Of a stretch of DNA of 38,512 bases, positions 32,002 through 38,512 are shown piece after piece. Position 1 is the first letter of the stretch, and each line of letters starts with the position of its first letter. The notes under the pieces are model-generated. The model saw only the letters and a list, made by a program, of their open reading frames with translations, was not told where the DNA came from and ran no database searches. The position numbers were made by a program, and so were the translations under genes. Source of the stretch: Methanoculleus chikugoensis (GTDB taxonomy: Archaea; Halobacteriota; Methanomicrobia; Methanomicrobiales; Methanoculleaceae); assembly GCF_900095385.1 (NCBI RefSeq), contig NZ_FMID01000064.1, positions 1 through 38,512 on the forward strand. The letters run 5' to 3'.

Positions 32002-32305
32002 AGTTCACCAAACTGTCCCGGTATCCAGATACGTTCCCGCTTTTCGTGCCCGTCCGGCAGGTGCATCCCCGCACTCCAATCGGTTGCAGGCCCCCTCCTT
32101 CGGATTCGCCGGTCTGACGGCGTTTCCCGGGGGGGTCGAAAGGGCACGGCCCGGGTACGAGCCGGGGAACCGTCGTCCGCCGGGACAAATAATGCGGGTA
32201 TGAAATATAATTCTAATCGGATAAAAGTGATCGGCATCTGAGACGGGTGAGGCGCAACCGCGGCAGACGACCGCAATGTAGATAACCGATACGCGTACCT
32301 CCGTG
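32002..32305. other. Divergent intergenic region between the PAS sensor and trkH
   Basis: No gene is supported. A TATA-like stretch (GAAATATAATTC, about 32198-32210) faces trkH on the plus strand, and the PAS gene promoter should lie on the other strand. Confidence 0.5.
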
Positions 32306-33874
32306 ATGCGGCGGGAGAACCCCGCACCTGGTGCGAGAATGCACCGTCGCAAAAACCGCTTCTTCCCGGAACCTGGCAGAAAGGCATTGCTGGCGGCACA
32401 CAGCCAGTTCGCGATCATAGCTCCCGAGATCGGGCTCATATTCCTCTTCATCGCGCTGGTGTCGTGCTCCCCGTTCCTGGTCGCCCTCTGGTACGGCGAA
32501 GAGAGACTCCTTCTCCCCATGGCCACGGCGCCCGCGGGGTTCGGCATCATCGGGGTCTGGCTCGCCGGCGTCCCGAAGGTAGAGGGAGAGGCACGCCTCT
32601 CCGTCGCCTTCTCGGCGGTCGCGCTGATCTGGCTCGCCGCCGCCCTGATCGGCGCGCTGCCGTATACGTTCGCCCTCAACCTCCCCTATACCGACAGCGT
32701 CTTCGAAGCGATGTCGGGCTGGACGGGCACGGGATTCTCGCTCCTCCCGTCGATCGACGCCACGCCGAAGACGATCCTCTTCTGGCGGTCGCTGACCCAG
32801 TGGATGGGCGGCCTCGGGATCGTCGCGTTCACCATCGCTCTCGCGGGGAGATCCGGCCTGACCAGGTTCCGGCTCTACCGCTCGGAAGGGCGGTCGGAGA
32901 CGTTCATGCCGAGCGTCGTGACCACGGCCGTCGAGATGTGGCGGATCTACCTGGTGCTCACCGCCCTCGGCATCGGGCTCGTCCTCCTCTCGGGGATACC
33001 CCTCTGGGACGCTGTAAACATCGTCATGACGGCGATATCGACCGGCGGGTTCGCGGTGCATTCGGCCGGCATCCTCTACTACGACAGCCCGCTGCTCGAG
33101 ATGCTCGTCGTTCCGATCATGATCGCCGGGGCGCTGCCGTTCAAACTCTACTTTCTGCTCCACTACAAAAAGAGGTTCCAGTTCTTCTCCGACCGGCAGG
33201 CGCTCCTCCTCTTCGCCCTCATCCTTGCCGGGTGCGCCGTCATCACCCTCGACCTCGCAACCGTCTCGGCTCTCCCCCCCGCCGAGGCGCTCCGGGAGGG
33301 GCTCTTCATGACCGTGAGCGGCATCACCTGCACCGGGTTCCAGAACGCCGACCCTAAAACCTGGTACGGCTCGACGGTGATGGTTCTCGCCGCGCTGATG
33401 TTCGTCGGCGGATCGGCCGGGAGCACCGCCGGCGGTATCAAACTCGGCCGGGTCATCCTCGGCCTCGAGATGCTCCGGTGGTGGTTCCGGCGGCTGCATA
33501 CCGGCTGGCGGACGATCACCCCGCTCCGGCACGACGGGCGGCCGATCCTCGAACACCTCCCGGAGTACGAGGTCTCGAAGAGCATGCTCGTCGTCGTGCT
33601 CTTCGTCCTGATGGTCGCAATCGCCACCCTCCTCCTGCTCCACCTCGCGCCGCAGGACGGGTTCGACTCCGCCGACATCATCTTCGAGGTCGTCTCCGCC
33701 GCATCCAGCGTCGGGCTCAGCACCGGGTTTGTGAACCCCGGGCTCTCCCCCGCGGCGAAATGGCTCTTCGTCATCGTGATGTGGGCGGGAAGGCTCGAGA
33801 TCGTGCCGGTCCTCGCCCTGATCTTCGGGGCGGCGCGGATACGCCGGCCCGCTGGCCGGACGGCGGGACGCTGA
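32306..33874 (+). CDS. trkH: Trk-type potassium uptake membrane subunit TrkH
   Basis: 522 residues from the ATG at 32306; an ATG at 32339 with GGTG upstream is an equally good start. Ten or more helices. The four pore-loop selectivity elements are visible: 'MSGWTGTGFSLL', 'MTAISTGGFAVHS', 'TVSGITCTGFQNAD' and 'SAASSVGLSTGF', as is 'FVGGSAGSTAGGIKLGRVIL'. It conducts K+ across the cytoplasmic membrane together with a cytoplasmic RCK (TrkA) partner. The C-terminus ends 'FGAARIRRPAGRTAGR', and the other frame then reads as a TrkA tail (see 33850-33963). Confidence 0.94.
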   Translation: MRRENPAPGARMHRRKNRFFPEPGRKALLAAHSQFAIIAPEIGLIFLFIALVSCSPFLVALWYGEERLLLPMATAPAGFGIIGVWLAGVPKVEGEARLSVAFSAVALIWLAAALIGALPYTFALNLPYTDSVFEAMSGWTGTGFSLLPSIDATPKTILFWRSLTQWMGGLGIVAFTIALAGRSGLTRFRLYRSEGRSETFMPSVVTTAVEMWRIYLVLTALGIGLVLLSGIPLWDAVNIVMTAISTGGFAVHSAGILYYDSPLLEMLVVPIMIAGALPFKLYFLLHYKKRFQFFSDRQALLLFALILAGCAVITLDLATVSALPPAEALREGLFMTVSGITCTGFQNADPKTWYGSTVMVLAALMFVGGSAGSTAGGIKLGRVILGLEMLRWWFRRLHTGWRTITPLRHDGRPILEHLPEYEVSKSMLVVVLFVLMVAIATLLLLHLAPQDGFDSADIIFEVVSAASSVGLSTGFVNPGLSPAAKWLFVIVMWAGRLEIVPVLALIFGAARIRRPAGRTAGR

Positions 33875-33963
33875 TCGAGGCCGGGGACCTCTGCATCCTC
33901 GTCGAAGCCGGGCCGAAGAACGAAGAGGTATCCTCCCTCTTCCGCCCGGGACCGGAGGAGTGA
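33850..33963 (+). pseudogene. Remnant of a TrkA C-terminal (RCK_C) domain
   Basis: In a frame different from trkH the sequence reads 'RWPDGGTLIEAGDLCILVEA', 'GPKNEEVSSLFRPGPEE' and stop. 'P-D-G-x-T-x-I-x-x-G-D-x-L-I-L' is the usual end of a TrkA RCK_C domain. No start or N-terminal NAD domain precedes it, so trkA seems deleted except for its tail, with the junction inside the last codons of trkH. Confidence 0.5.
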
Positions 33964-34117
33964 GCCTCTCGCGTCCCCGGCACCATGAAGGGCGGATGCG
34001 CGCTTGCGGCGCGGGAGGGGAGAGGGGGCGGCGTCCGGCACCGCAATTCGCGCGGATCCGGGACCGGGGCCGGCACGCGACTGCATCCTCATATACCCGG
34101 CCGGGCGACGCTCCCAT

Positions 34118-34693
34118 ATGGACTTCCTCTCCGCCGGCGCCCTCATCCCGCTCCTCGTCTTCGGGGCGCGTGTGATCGACGTCAGCCTCGAAACGCTCAG
34201 GATCATACTCCTTGCCCGGGGCGGCCGCCTCATCGTCCCCGCCATCGCCTTCGTCGAGATCCTCTTCTGGATCGTTTCCCTCGGCCTCGTCGTCAACGAA
34301 TTCACCAATCCGGTCTACCTTATCTCCTACGGGGCCGGTTTCGCTGCCGGGAACTATGCCGGTATCCTCCTCGAAGAGAGGCTCGCTATGGGGATCTGCG
34401 TCCTCCGGGTGATCACCTCGGAAGAAGACCGCGCCCTCATCGACGCTATCAGGGCCGCCGGCTACGGCGTCACGGTCGTTGCCGCCGAAGGGCTCCATGG
34501 ACCCTGCACCATCTTCTACTCCGTGGTGCGGCGGTGCGACCTCCTGCCGATAGCCCGGGTGGTCGAAGAGATGAGCCCCTGCGCATTCTGCACCGTCGAG
34601 GACGTCCGGTCGACCACCCGCGGGACCTTCCCCCGGTCCGGCGAGGGCACGTGGTTGGGCATCCAACGCCGGGCGGTGCGGATCGGGAAGTGA
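34118..34693 (+). CDS. UPF0316/DUF2179-like membrane protein
   Basis: 191 residues from an ATG with TATA-like 'CATATAC' about 30 bases upstream. Three N-terminal helices include 'FGARVIDVSLETLRIILLAR', 'FVEILFWIVSLGLVV' and 'GFAAGNYAGILLEERLAMG'. The C-terminal soluble part has 'VTVVAAEGLHGPCTIFYSVV' and 'PCAFCTVEDVRSTTRGTF'. This matches the YebE/UPF0316 family, whose C-terminal domain is found in bacterial and archaeal membrane proteins of unknown function. The open frame upstream to 34004 has no support. Confidence 0.88.
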   Translation: MDFLSAGALIPLLVFGARVIDVSLETLRIILLARGGRLIVPAIAFVEILFWIVSLGLVVNEFTNPVYLISYGAGFAAGNYAGILLEERLAMGICVLRVITSEEDRALIDAIRAAGYGVTVVAAEGLHGPCTIFYSVVRRCDLLPIARVVEEMSPCAFCTVEDVRSTTRGTFPRSGEGTWLGIQRRAVRIGK

Positions 34694-34796
34694 ACCGGGA
34701 AGACGACGGATGAAACCGGGGATGCAGTTAACGGGGAAAAAGAGTGTGCCGAACCGGATACCCGGCCGGGAAAAATAGGTGTGGTAAGGTCAGAGC

Positions 34797-34877
34797 CTAG
34801 TTCTTCTTGGCCTTGTCCTGAACCTTCTCCGCCTTCTTCTCCTGCTTCTTATCCTGGGGCTTCTTGTCCTTTGCCAT
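34797..34877 (-). CDS. 26-residue lysine-rich microprotein
   Basis: From the ATG at 34877: MAKDKKPQDKKQEKKAEK, then VQDKAKKN and stop. Eleven of 26 residues are Lys and the rest mostly Asp, Glu and Gln, so it is highly charged, helical or disordered, and soluble. Upstream is a strong Shine-Dalgarno (GGGAGGGAGGTGT) and a TATA box (AAATTTATATCC) at about 34931-34942, so the gene looks real and separately expressed. It is far below usual length cutoffs. The role is unknown; DNA/RNA or ribosome binding is a guess. Confidence 0.7.
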   Translation of the reverse strand: MAKDKKPQDKKQEKKAEKVQDKAKKN

Positions 34878-34928
34878 GGATGACACACCTCCCTCCCGAG
34901 GTGGGATAGATCTGATGTCATCACGCCG

Positions 34929-34943
34929 GGATATAAATTTTAC
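34929..34943 (-). promoter_or_regulatory. TATA-box promoter of the lysine-rich microprotein
   Basis: Minus-strand 'AAAATTTATATCCC', roughly 55-65 bases before the ATG at 34877. The transcript would begin near 34910, with the GGAGG site in between. Confidence 0.6.
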
Positions 34944-35038
34944 GGACAGTCCTCCCCGCTACGCAGAATCAGGAGAAAATAATAAGAGGTTTCCCGGCAT
35001 CCGGGCTACAGCGGAATGGAGGGTCGCATCGGAGGGGC

Positions 35039-35359
35039 CTATGCCCTGCGCCCGGCACTGGAGAGCGTGTAGAGCACGACGAGCGTGAGCGCCCCCACCA
35101 CCTGGACGCCGATCACGAGGGGCACGACGGGGATCGCGCCGGCAACCGCGAAGCCCCCGGGTATCGGGCCGATATCGGCCGGCGTCCCTGCAGGCGCCGA
35201 GCCGGGTTCGGCAAGCCAGGCGCAGAAGAGCGCTGCGCCGACCGCAAGCATGACGACCGCCATGAGTATGAAGATGAACAGCCCGAGCACCTCGCTCTTT
35301 CGGAGCGTTCTTCCTGCAACTCGCATCGATACCATCTTTGCACCCCTGCTCTCATGCAT
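35039..35359 (-). CDS. Small two-helix membrane protein
   Basis: 106 residues from the ATG at 35359. A GTG at 35368 and ATGs at 35335 (GGGGTG upstream) and 35326 are alternatives. 'VLGLFIFILMAVVMLAVGAA' is the first helix, a Pro/Ala linker ('GSAPAGTPADIGPIPGG') follows, and 'PVVPLVIGVQVVGALTLVVL' is the second. There is no known motif. A structured leader precedes it (35369-35530). Function unknown. Confidence 0.55.
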   Translation of the reverse strand: MHESRGAKMVSMRVAGRTLRKSEVLGLFIFILMAVVMLAVGAALFCAWLAEPGSAPAGTPADIGPIPGGFAVAGAIPVVPLVIGVQVVGALTLVVLYTLSSAGRRA

Positions 35360-35368
35360 CTTCTTCAC

Positions 35369-35530
35369 CCCGTATCCCCCGTCCGGCGGTTATGGTTCCG
35401 GACAGGGGCACACTCCCGACTGTCATGACGGGAGACCCCGGTCGATCCGGGTTCTCCCCGTTTGCCGGTGTAGAATTGGTGAAACGCCGGAACCTGGCCG
35501 GCGAGCACAATTCTACATGATTGAACATGA
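35369..35530 (-). ncRNA. Candidate structured RNA or leader with several stems
   Basis: On the minus strand, between a TATA-like box (TTTTAAATAC, about 35548-35560) and the small membrane protein, three stems can be drawn: TGTAGAATTG/CAATTCTACA (35469-35478 with 35508-35517) enclosing CGCCGG/CCGGCG (35485-35490 with 35498-35503); CCCGG/CCGGG near 35435-35452; and CTCCCG/CGGGAG near 35415-35436. The first is a 10-bp perfect stem with an inner 6-bp stem. It could be a 5' leader or a stand-alone small RNA. Confidence 0.4.
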
Positions 35531-35767
35531 TAATACTATGGGACAGTGTATGTATTTAAAAGTTTTTCTTCCCCTCTCCACCGCGCCCGCAGAGCCCGAT
35601 TCACGGGAGTCGGGATACTCAACCCGGGTTCCGGAGGCCGGTGCGGCGGGGTGAACCGCCGGCGGGGAGGGGCGGCCCTCTCACGGGGCAAAAACGCCGC
35701 AGGAGAGGGTACGGCGGGAAAGATATAGAATACACCCAAGACTTTTATTCGTTTCGGCCCAACGAAT

Positions 35768-37183
35768 ATGCGAATGCCCCGCATCTACCTCGGCAAGATC
35801 TTGCTTCGCTGGTGCGACGCATGCCATGCCCCCGTGCTCTCCGGGGTCTGCGCCTGCGGCGCCCCCACCCGTCCGGTAGCCGTCACGCCGCCGGGAGACG
35901 CCCGGCCCGCGTTCCCCGACGACATCGAGCGGGTCAACCGCATATTCCGCGACCATTTCGGAGCGGCGCTGATACCGGAGGGCCACATCGCGCTCCTGAA
36001 CAAGGTTCCCGCCGCCGACCGCATGGACGAGATCGTCCTCGGCGGGGCGGTCGTGGGCGCGATCCGCTACTTCCCGGACGAGCGCCGCTGGGAGCCCCTC
36101 CCGCGCCCGGCCGCCGCAAAGTACCTGCGGCCGACGAAGCGCTACGTCGTCATCGACGACGGCGCGATCCCGTCTATACTCGAGTCCGGGGCAAGCGTTC
36201 TCGCACCGGGCCTCGTCTCAATCGACCCCGCCGTCGCCGAAGGCGACGAGGTCTTCATCCTGACGAAGGCCGGCGAGTGCATCGGCGTCGGGAGGGCGAA
36301 GGTCGATGCCGCAACCGCCGGGAAGATGGAGCGAGGGGTCATCGTCAGGACGAGAAAGAACGTCAAGTCGGTCTGCACCCCCGGTGAGGCGACATGGGAC
36401 GATGCCGTCCGGGCAAACGAACCGGCTCTCGCGGACTACGAGGCGAAAAGCATCCGGTTCGTCCGCGAGGTCGCAGAGCAGAACCCCCAGAAGCCCACGG
36501 TCTCCTACTCCGGCGGCAAGGACAGCCTCGCGACCCTGCTCGTCGTCTTAAAAGCGCTCGGCCCGGTGCCGCTCCTCTTTGCGGACACGGGGCTCGAATT
36601 TCCCGAGACCTGCGAGAACGTGGACGCGGTGGCGGAGCGGTACGGCCTTGAAGTCCTGCGGGTCCGTGACGATGAGACCTTCTGGAAGACGTTCGAGGAG
36701 AGCGGCCCGCCTGCCGTCGACAACCGCTGGTGCTGCAAGGTCTGCAAACTCCACCCTGTCGGCCGCCTGATCGGCGAGAACTGGGGAGAATGCCTCTCGT
36801 TCATCGGGCAGCGGAAGTACGAGTCGGTGAAGCGGATGCAGAGCAGGCGGGTCTGGAAGAACTCCCACGTCCCGGAGCAGCTCTCGGCAGCCCCCATCCA
36901 GCAGTGGACGGCGATGCACGTCTGGCTCTACATCTTCCGCGAGAAGGCGCCCTACAACACCCTCTACGAGCGGGGGCTCGACCGCATCGGGTGTTTCATG
37001 TGTCCCTCAAGCGACCTTGCGACGTTCGCGATCATCGGAAAGTCCCACCCCGAACTCCTGCAGATGTGGAACGAGAACCTCGCCCGGTGGCAGGAGAGCC
37101 GGGGGCTCCCCGACGACTGGATCGAGCGCGGGCTCTGGCGGAAACGGGGGGATGCGGATGAAGAAGAGGATAGTTATAATTGA
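35768..37183 (+). CDS. PAPS-reductase-family protein with zinc ribbon and PUA domain
   Basis: 471 residues. An N-terminal zinc ribbon (C16/C19 'RWCDACHAP' and C28/C30 'GVCACGAP') precedes a PUA-like RNA-binding domain (about 120-200, 'EGDEVFILTKAGECIGVGRA'). Then comes an ATP-pyrophosphatase domain with the P-loop 'TVSYSGGKDSLATLLVVLKA' and 'PLLFADTGLEFPETCENV'. 'RWCCKVCKLHPVG' and 'IGCFMCPSSDLATFAIIGKS' supply four Cys that could bind an iron-sulfur cluster. The layout suggests an RNA-modifying sulfurtransferase more than sulfate reduction (inference). It overlaps hisH by 26 bases. Confidence 0.85.
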   Translation: MRMPRIYLGKILLRWCDACHAPVLSGVCACGAPTRPVAVTPPGDARPAFPDDIERVNRIFRDHFGAALIPEGHIALLNKVPAADRMDEIVLGGAVVGAIRYFPDERRWEPLPRPAAAKYLRPTKRYVVIDDGAIPSILESGASVLAPGLVSIDPAVAEGDEVFILTKAGECIGVGRAKVDAATAGKMERGVIVRTRKNVKSVCTPGEATWDDAVRANEPALADYEAKSIRFVREVAEQNPQKPTVSYSGGKDSLATLLVVLKALGPVPLLFADTGLEFPETCENVDAVAERYGLEVLRVRDDETFWKTFEESGPPAVDNRWCCKVCKLHPVGRLIGENWGECLSFIGQRKYESVKRMQSRRVWKNSHVPEQLSAAPIQQWTAMHVWLYIFREKAPYNTLYERGLDRIGCFMCPSSDLATFAIIGKSHPELLQMWNENLARWQESRGLPDDWIERGLWRKRGDADEEEDSYN

Positions 37184-37766
37184 TTACGGCCTCGGCAACC
37201 TGCGAAGCGTGCTGCGCGGTCTCGAGCGGGCGGGGGCGGCGCCGACGATCACGGCCGACCCGGAGACGATCGCGGCCGCCGACGGCATCGTCCTCCCCGG
37301 CGTCGGGGCGTTCCGGGACGGGATGGAGATGCTCGGCGGACTCGCGGATACCGTCGTCGCCGCCGCGAGCGAAACGCCGCTCCTCGGGATCTGCCTCGGG
37401 ATGCAGATGCTCATGGACAGCAGCGAAGAGCACGGCATCCACCGCGGGCTCGGCCTCGTGCCGGGCGACGTGAAGCGGTTCGTCCCGGCCGCCGGGGAGA
37501 AGGTCCCCCACATGGGCTGGAACACCATCCATATCGACCCCGGGACTCCGCTCTTTGACGGCCTCCACGAGGAGGAATACGTCTACTTCGTCCACTCCTA
37601 CTACGCGGCGGCCGCACCGCCGAACACCATCGCGAGCACCACCTACATCCATCCCTTCGCCTCGGCGGTCAAGAGCGGGCTCACCTACGGCGTCCAGTTC
37701 CACCCGGAAAAGAGCGGTGCGGTGGGGCTGAAGATTCTTGAGAACTTTATCGAGCGGGTTTGCTAG
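37158..37766 (+). CDS. hisH: Imidazole glycerol phosphate synthase, glutaminase subunit
   Basis: 202 residues from an ATG inside the end of the preceding gene. A class I glutaminase: 'IDYGLGNLRSVLRGLERAGA' at the start, 'PLLGICLGMQMLMDSSEEHG' with the nucleophilic Cys, 'VPHMGWNTI' and 'YFVHSYYA' typical of HisH, and the His-Glu pair in 'GVQFHPEKSG'. It feeds ammonia to HisF in histidine synthesis. hisF is not in the window. Confidence 0.96.
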   Translation: MKKRIVIIDYGLGNLRSVLRGLERAGAAPTITADPETIAAADGIVLPGVGAFRDGMEMLGGLADTVVAAASETPLLGICLGMQMLMDSSEEHGIHRGLGLVPGDVKRFVPAAGEKVPHMGWNTIHIDPGTPLFDGLHEEEYVYFVHSYYAAAAPPNTIASTTYIHPFASAVKSGLTYGVQFHPEKSGAVGLKILENFIERVC

Positions 37767-37783
37767 GGGGTTCCCGCTTTTTT
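37753..37783 (+). terminator. Hairpin plus T-run after hisH
   Basis: AGCGGG (37753-37758) can pair with CCCGCT (37773-37778), followed directly by six T residues (37778-37783). It looks like an intrinsic-type terminator. In archaea the U-run would also suit FttA-assisted termination. Confidence 0.55.
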
Positions 37784-37911
37784 AACCCTGGTGGGGTGGT
37801 GCGGTTGTTTGGTGAGTGGTGCAGTGGTGGTTGGCGTCGCACGTGACGGTAATTGAGTTTCGATTCGGACAGATCACCGACACTCATGTGTACGCTTTGG
37901 GTGCATCTCGG

Positions 37912-38033
37912 ACACGGATTCCGAGGGGATATCGCCATTGGGGGAGGGGCTGACGGGGAGGGGGGAGCATCCCCCCTCCCCTGTCTCTACCTGTAAGCGT
38001 ACAACCCCCACCCCGCCCGGCCTCCGGCCTCCT
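37912..38033 (-). repeat. GC-rich palindromic repeat, copy D
   Basis: On the minus strand it reads the end of module a ('GGAGGCCGGAGGCCGGGCGG', 'GGTGGGGGTTGTAC'), a spacer ending 'GAGACAGGGG', module b ('GAGGGGGGATGCTCCCCCCT', 'CCCCTCCCCCAATGGCGATA') and the end 'TCCCCTCGGAATCCGTGT'. The last piece is the reverse complement of the start of copy C, so complete units seem to have inverted ends. The tnpB frame runs into it. Confidence 0.78.
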
Positions 38034-38512
38034 CACTCACACCTGCGGTGCTCGAACGCCTGCCGTTCCGGCAGTCGTTCCCCGCCCTGAAGGGCGGGGT
38101 TTCCTGCTTCATGGCCAACACTTGCATCACAGCAATGTGATGTAGCGGTATCATCTCCACAGGCTCAAAGGGCTGTTCCATCCCCGAGCGGTGAATATTC
38201 ACCGCAGCATTGTAATCTCGATCCGCAACAAACCCACAGTATGGGCATTCATGAACTCTCTCAGAGAGCGTTTTTTTCACAATGCTTCCGCAGTTCGAGC
38301 ACATCTGTGATGTATTCCGGGGATCGACTTTGACAAGGTTCGTACCAGCACTTTCAGCCTTGTACGCGAGGTAAGCATAGAATCGTCCCCATGAAGCATC
38401 GTGAATGCTCCTGTGTAGTCCCGGAGAGTTGCCGTTCTCCTTCAGATACTTGATATTCAGGTCTTCGACGCAGATCGTCGCATAGGTGTCAACGTACCGG
38501 CGGGAGAGTTTG
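37987..38512 (-). CDS. tnpB: TnpB (IS200/IS605-type RNA-guided nuclease), 5' part outside window
   Basis: The frame is open from the window edge (175 codons present). 'YVDTYATICVEDLNIKYLKE' is the RuvC-II segment with its Glu. 'GTNLVKVDPRNTSQMCSNCG' and 'HECPYCGFVADRDYNAAVNI' give the four-Cys zinc ribbon and the RuvC-III Asp. The typical protein ends soon after a 'QETPPFRAGND' stretch. Here the frame continues about 20 residues into the neighbouring GC-rich repeat ('EEAGGRAGWGLYAYR'). The TnpA partner is not in view. Confidence 0.9.
   Translation of the reverse strand, partial: KLSRRYVDTYATICVEDLNIKYLKENGNSPGLHRSIHDASWGRFYAYLAYKAESAGTNLVKVDPRNTSQMCSNCGSIVKKTLSERVHECPYCGFVADRDYNAAVNIHRSGMEQPFEPVEMIPLHHIAVMQVLAMKQETPPFRAGNDCRNGRRSSTAGVSEEAGGRAGWGLYAYR
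38058..38100 (-). ncRNA. Hairpins at the tnpB 3' end, candidate omega RNA/right end
   Basis: CCCCGCCCTGAAGGGCGGGG (38080-38099) is a near-perfect hairpin and CTGCCGTTCCGGCAG (38060-38074) a second. They lie within the 3' end of tnpB where IS200/IS605 elements keep their subterminal palindromes and the guide-bearing omega RNA. The exact right end cannot be set by eye. Confidence 0.5.

Noticed and set aside
32213-34666. 817-residue minus-strand frame opposite trkH and the UPF0316 gene
   Set aside because: Antisense shadow with Glu/Arg/Gly/Pro-biased composition. The plus strand carries clear TrkH pore motifs and a conserved membrane protein.

Overview
The window comes from a high-GC hydrogenotrophic methanogenic archaeon, most probably a Methanoculleus-like member of the Methanomicrobiales (inference). 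The support is a formylmethanofuran dehydrogenase set, an Eha-type energy-converting hydrogenase, an F420-0:gamma-glutamyl ligase (CofE), an archaeal proteasome beta subunit, the archaeal termination nuclease FttA/aCPSF1, a Sec61-beta protein, a TreT-type trehalose synthase and archaeal TATA-box promoters.

Layout. 1-2058: two secreted, Thr/Asn-rich surface proteins on the minus strand (a DUF4430/DUF4399-like protein cut by the window edge, and a fasciclin-domain protein). 2297-10874: housekeeping genes, nearly all on the minus strand: aldehyde dehydrogenase, MFS transporter, fttA, psmB, a CBS-domain protein, a universal stress protein, an amidohydrolase and cofE, with Sec61-beta on the plus strand. 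10884-14961: trehalose synthase and a divergent FAD/Rieske oxidoreductase, flanked by three copies of a GC-rich palindromic repeat. 14962-15228: a small zinc-ribbon gene with a short-leader promoter.

15233-26257 is the centrepiece: one tightly overlapped minus-strand operon of 19 genes running ehaB-C-D-E-F-G-H-I-J-L-M-N-O, a four-cluster ferredoxin, fwdD-B-A-C, then a 49-residue zinc-ribbon protein that is too short for usual gene-calling cutoffs. The gene order physically joins an ion-gradient-driven [NiFe] hydrogenase, which reduces ferredoxin with H2, to the enzyme that uses that ferredoxin to fix CO2 onto methanofuran. It suggests that the first step of methanogenesis and its anaplerotic electron supply are made as one unit.

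26570-29566 is an accessory patch just after a tRNA-Leu(TAG) gene: two tandem MntA/HepT toxin-antitoxin pairs (one HepT frameshifted), an HNH endonuclease, and two separate scraps of a restriction-methylase C-terminus. 29740-35368: a multi-PAS sensor lacking an ATPase domain, TrkH followed by a remnant of a TrkA C-terminal domain, a UPF0316 membrane protein, a 26-residue lysine-rich microprotein with its own promoter, and a small two-helix membrane protein preceded by a long structured leader. 35768-37766: a PUA/PAPS-reductase-family protein overlapping hisH. 37912-38512: a fourth copy of the GC-rich repeat abutting the 3' end of a TnpB (IS200/IS605-type) gene that leaves the window.
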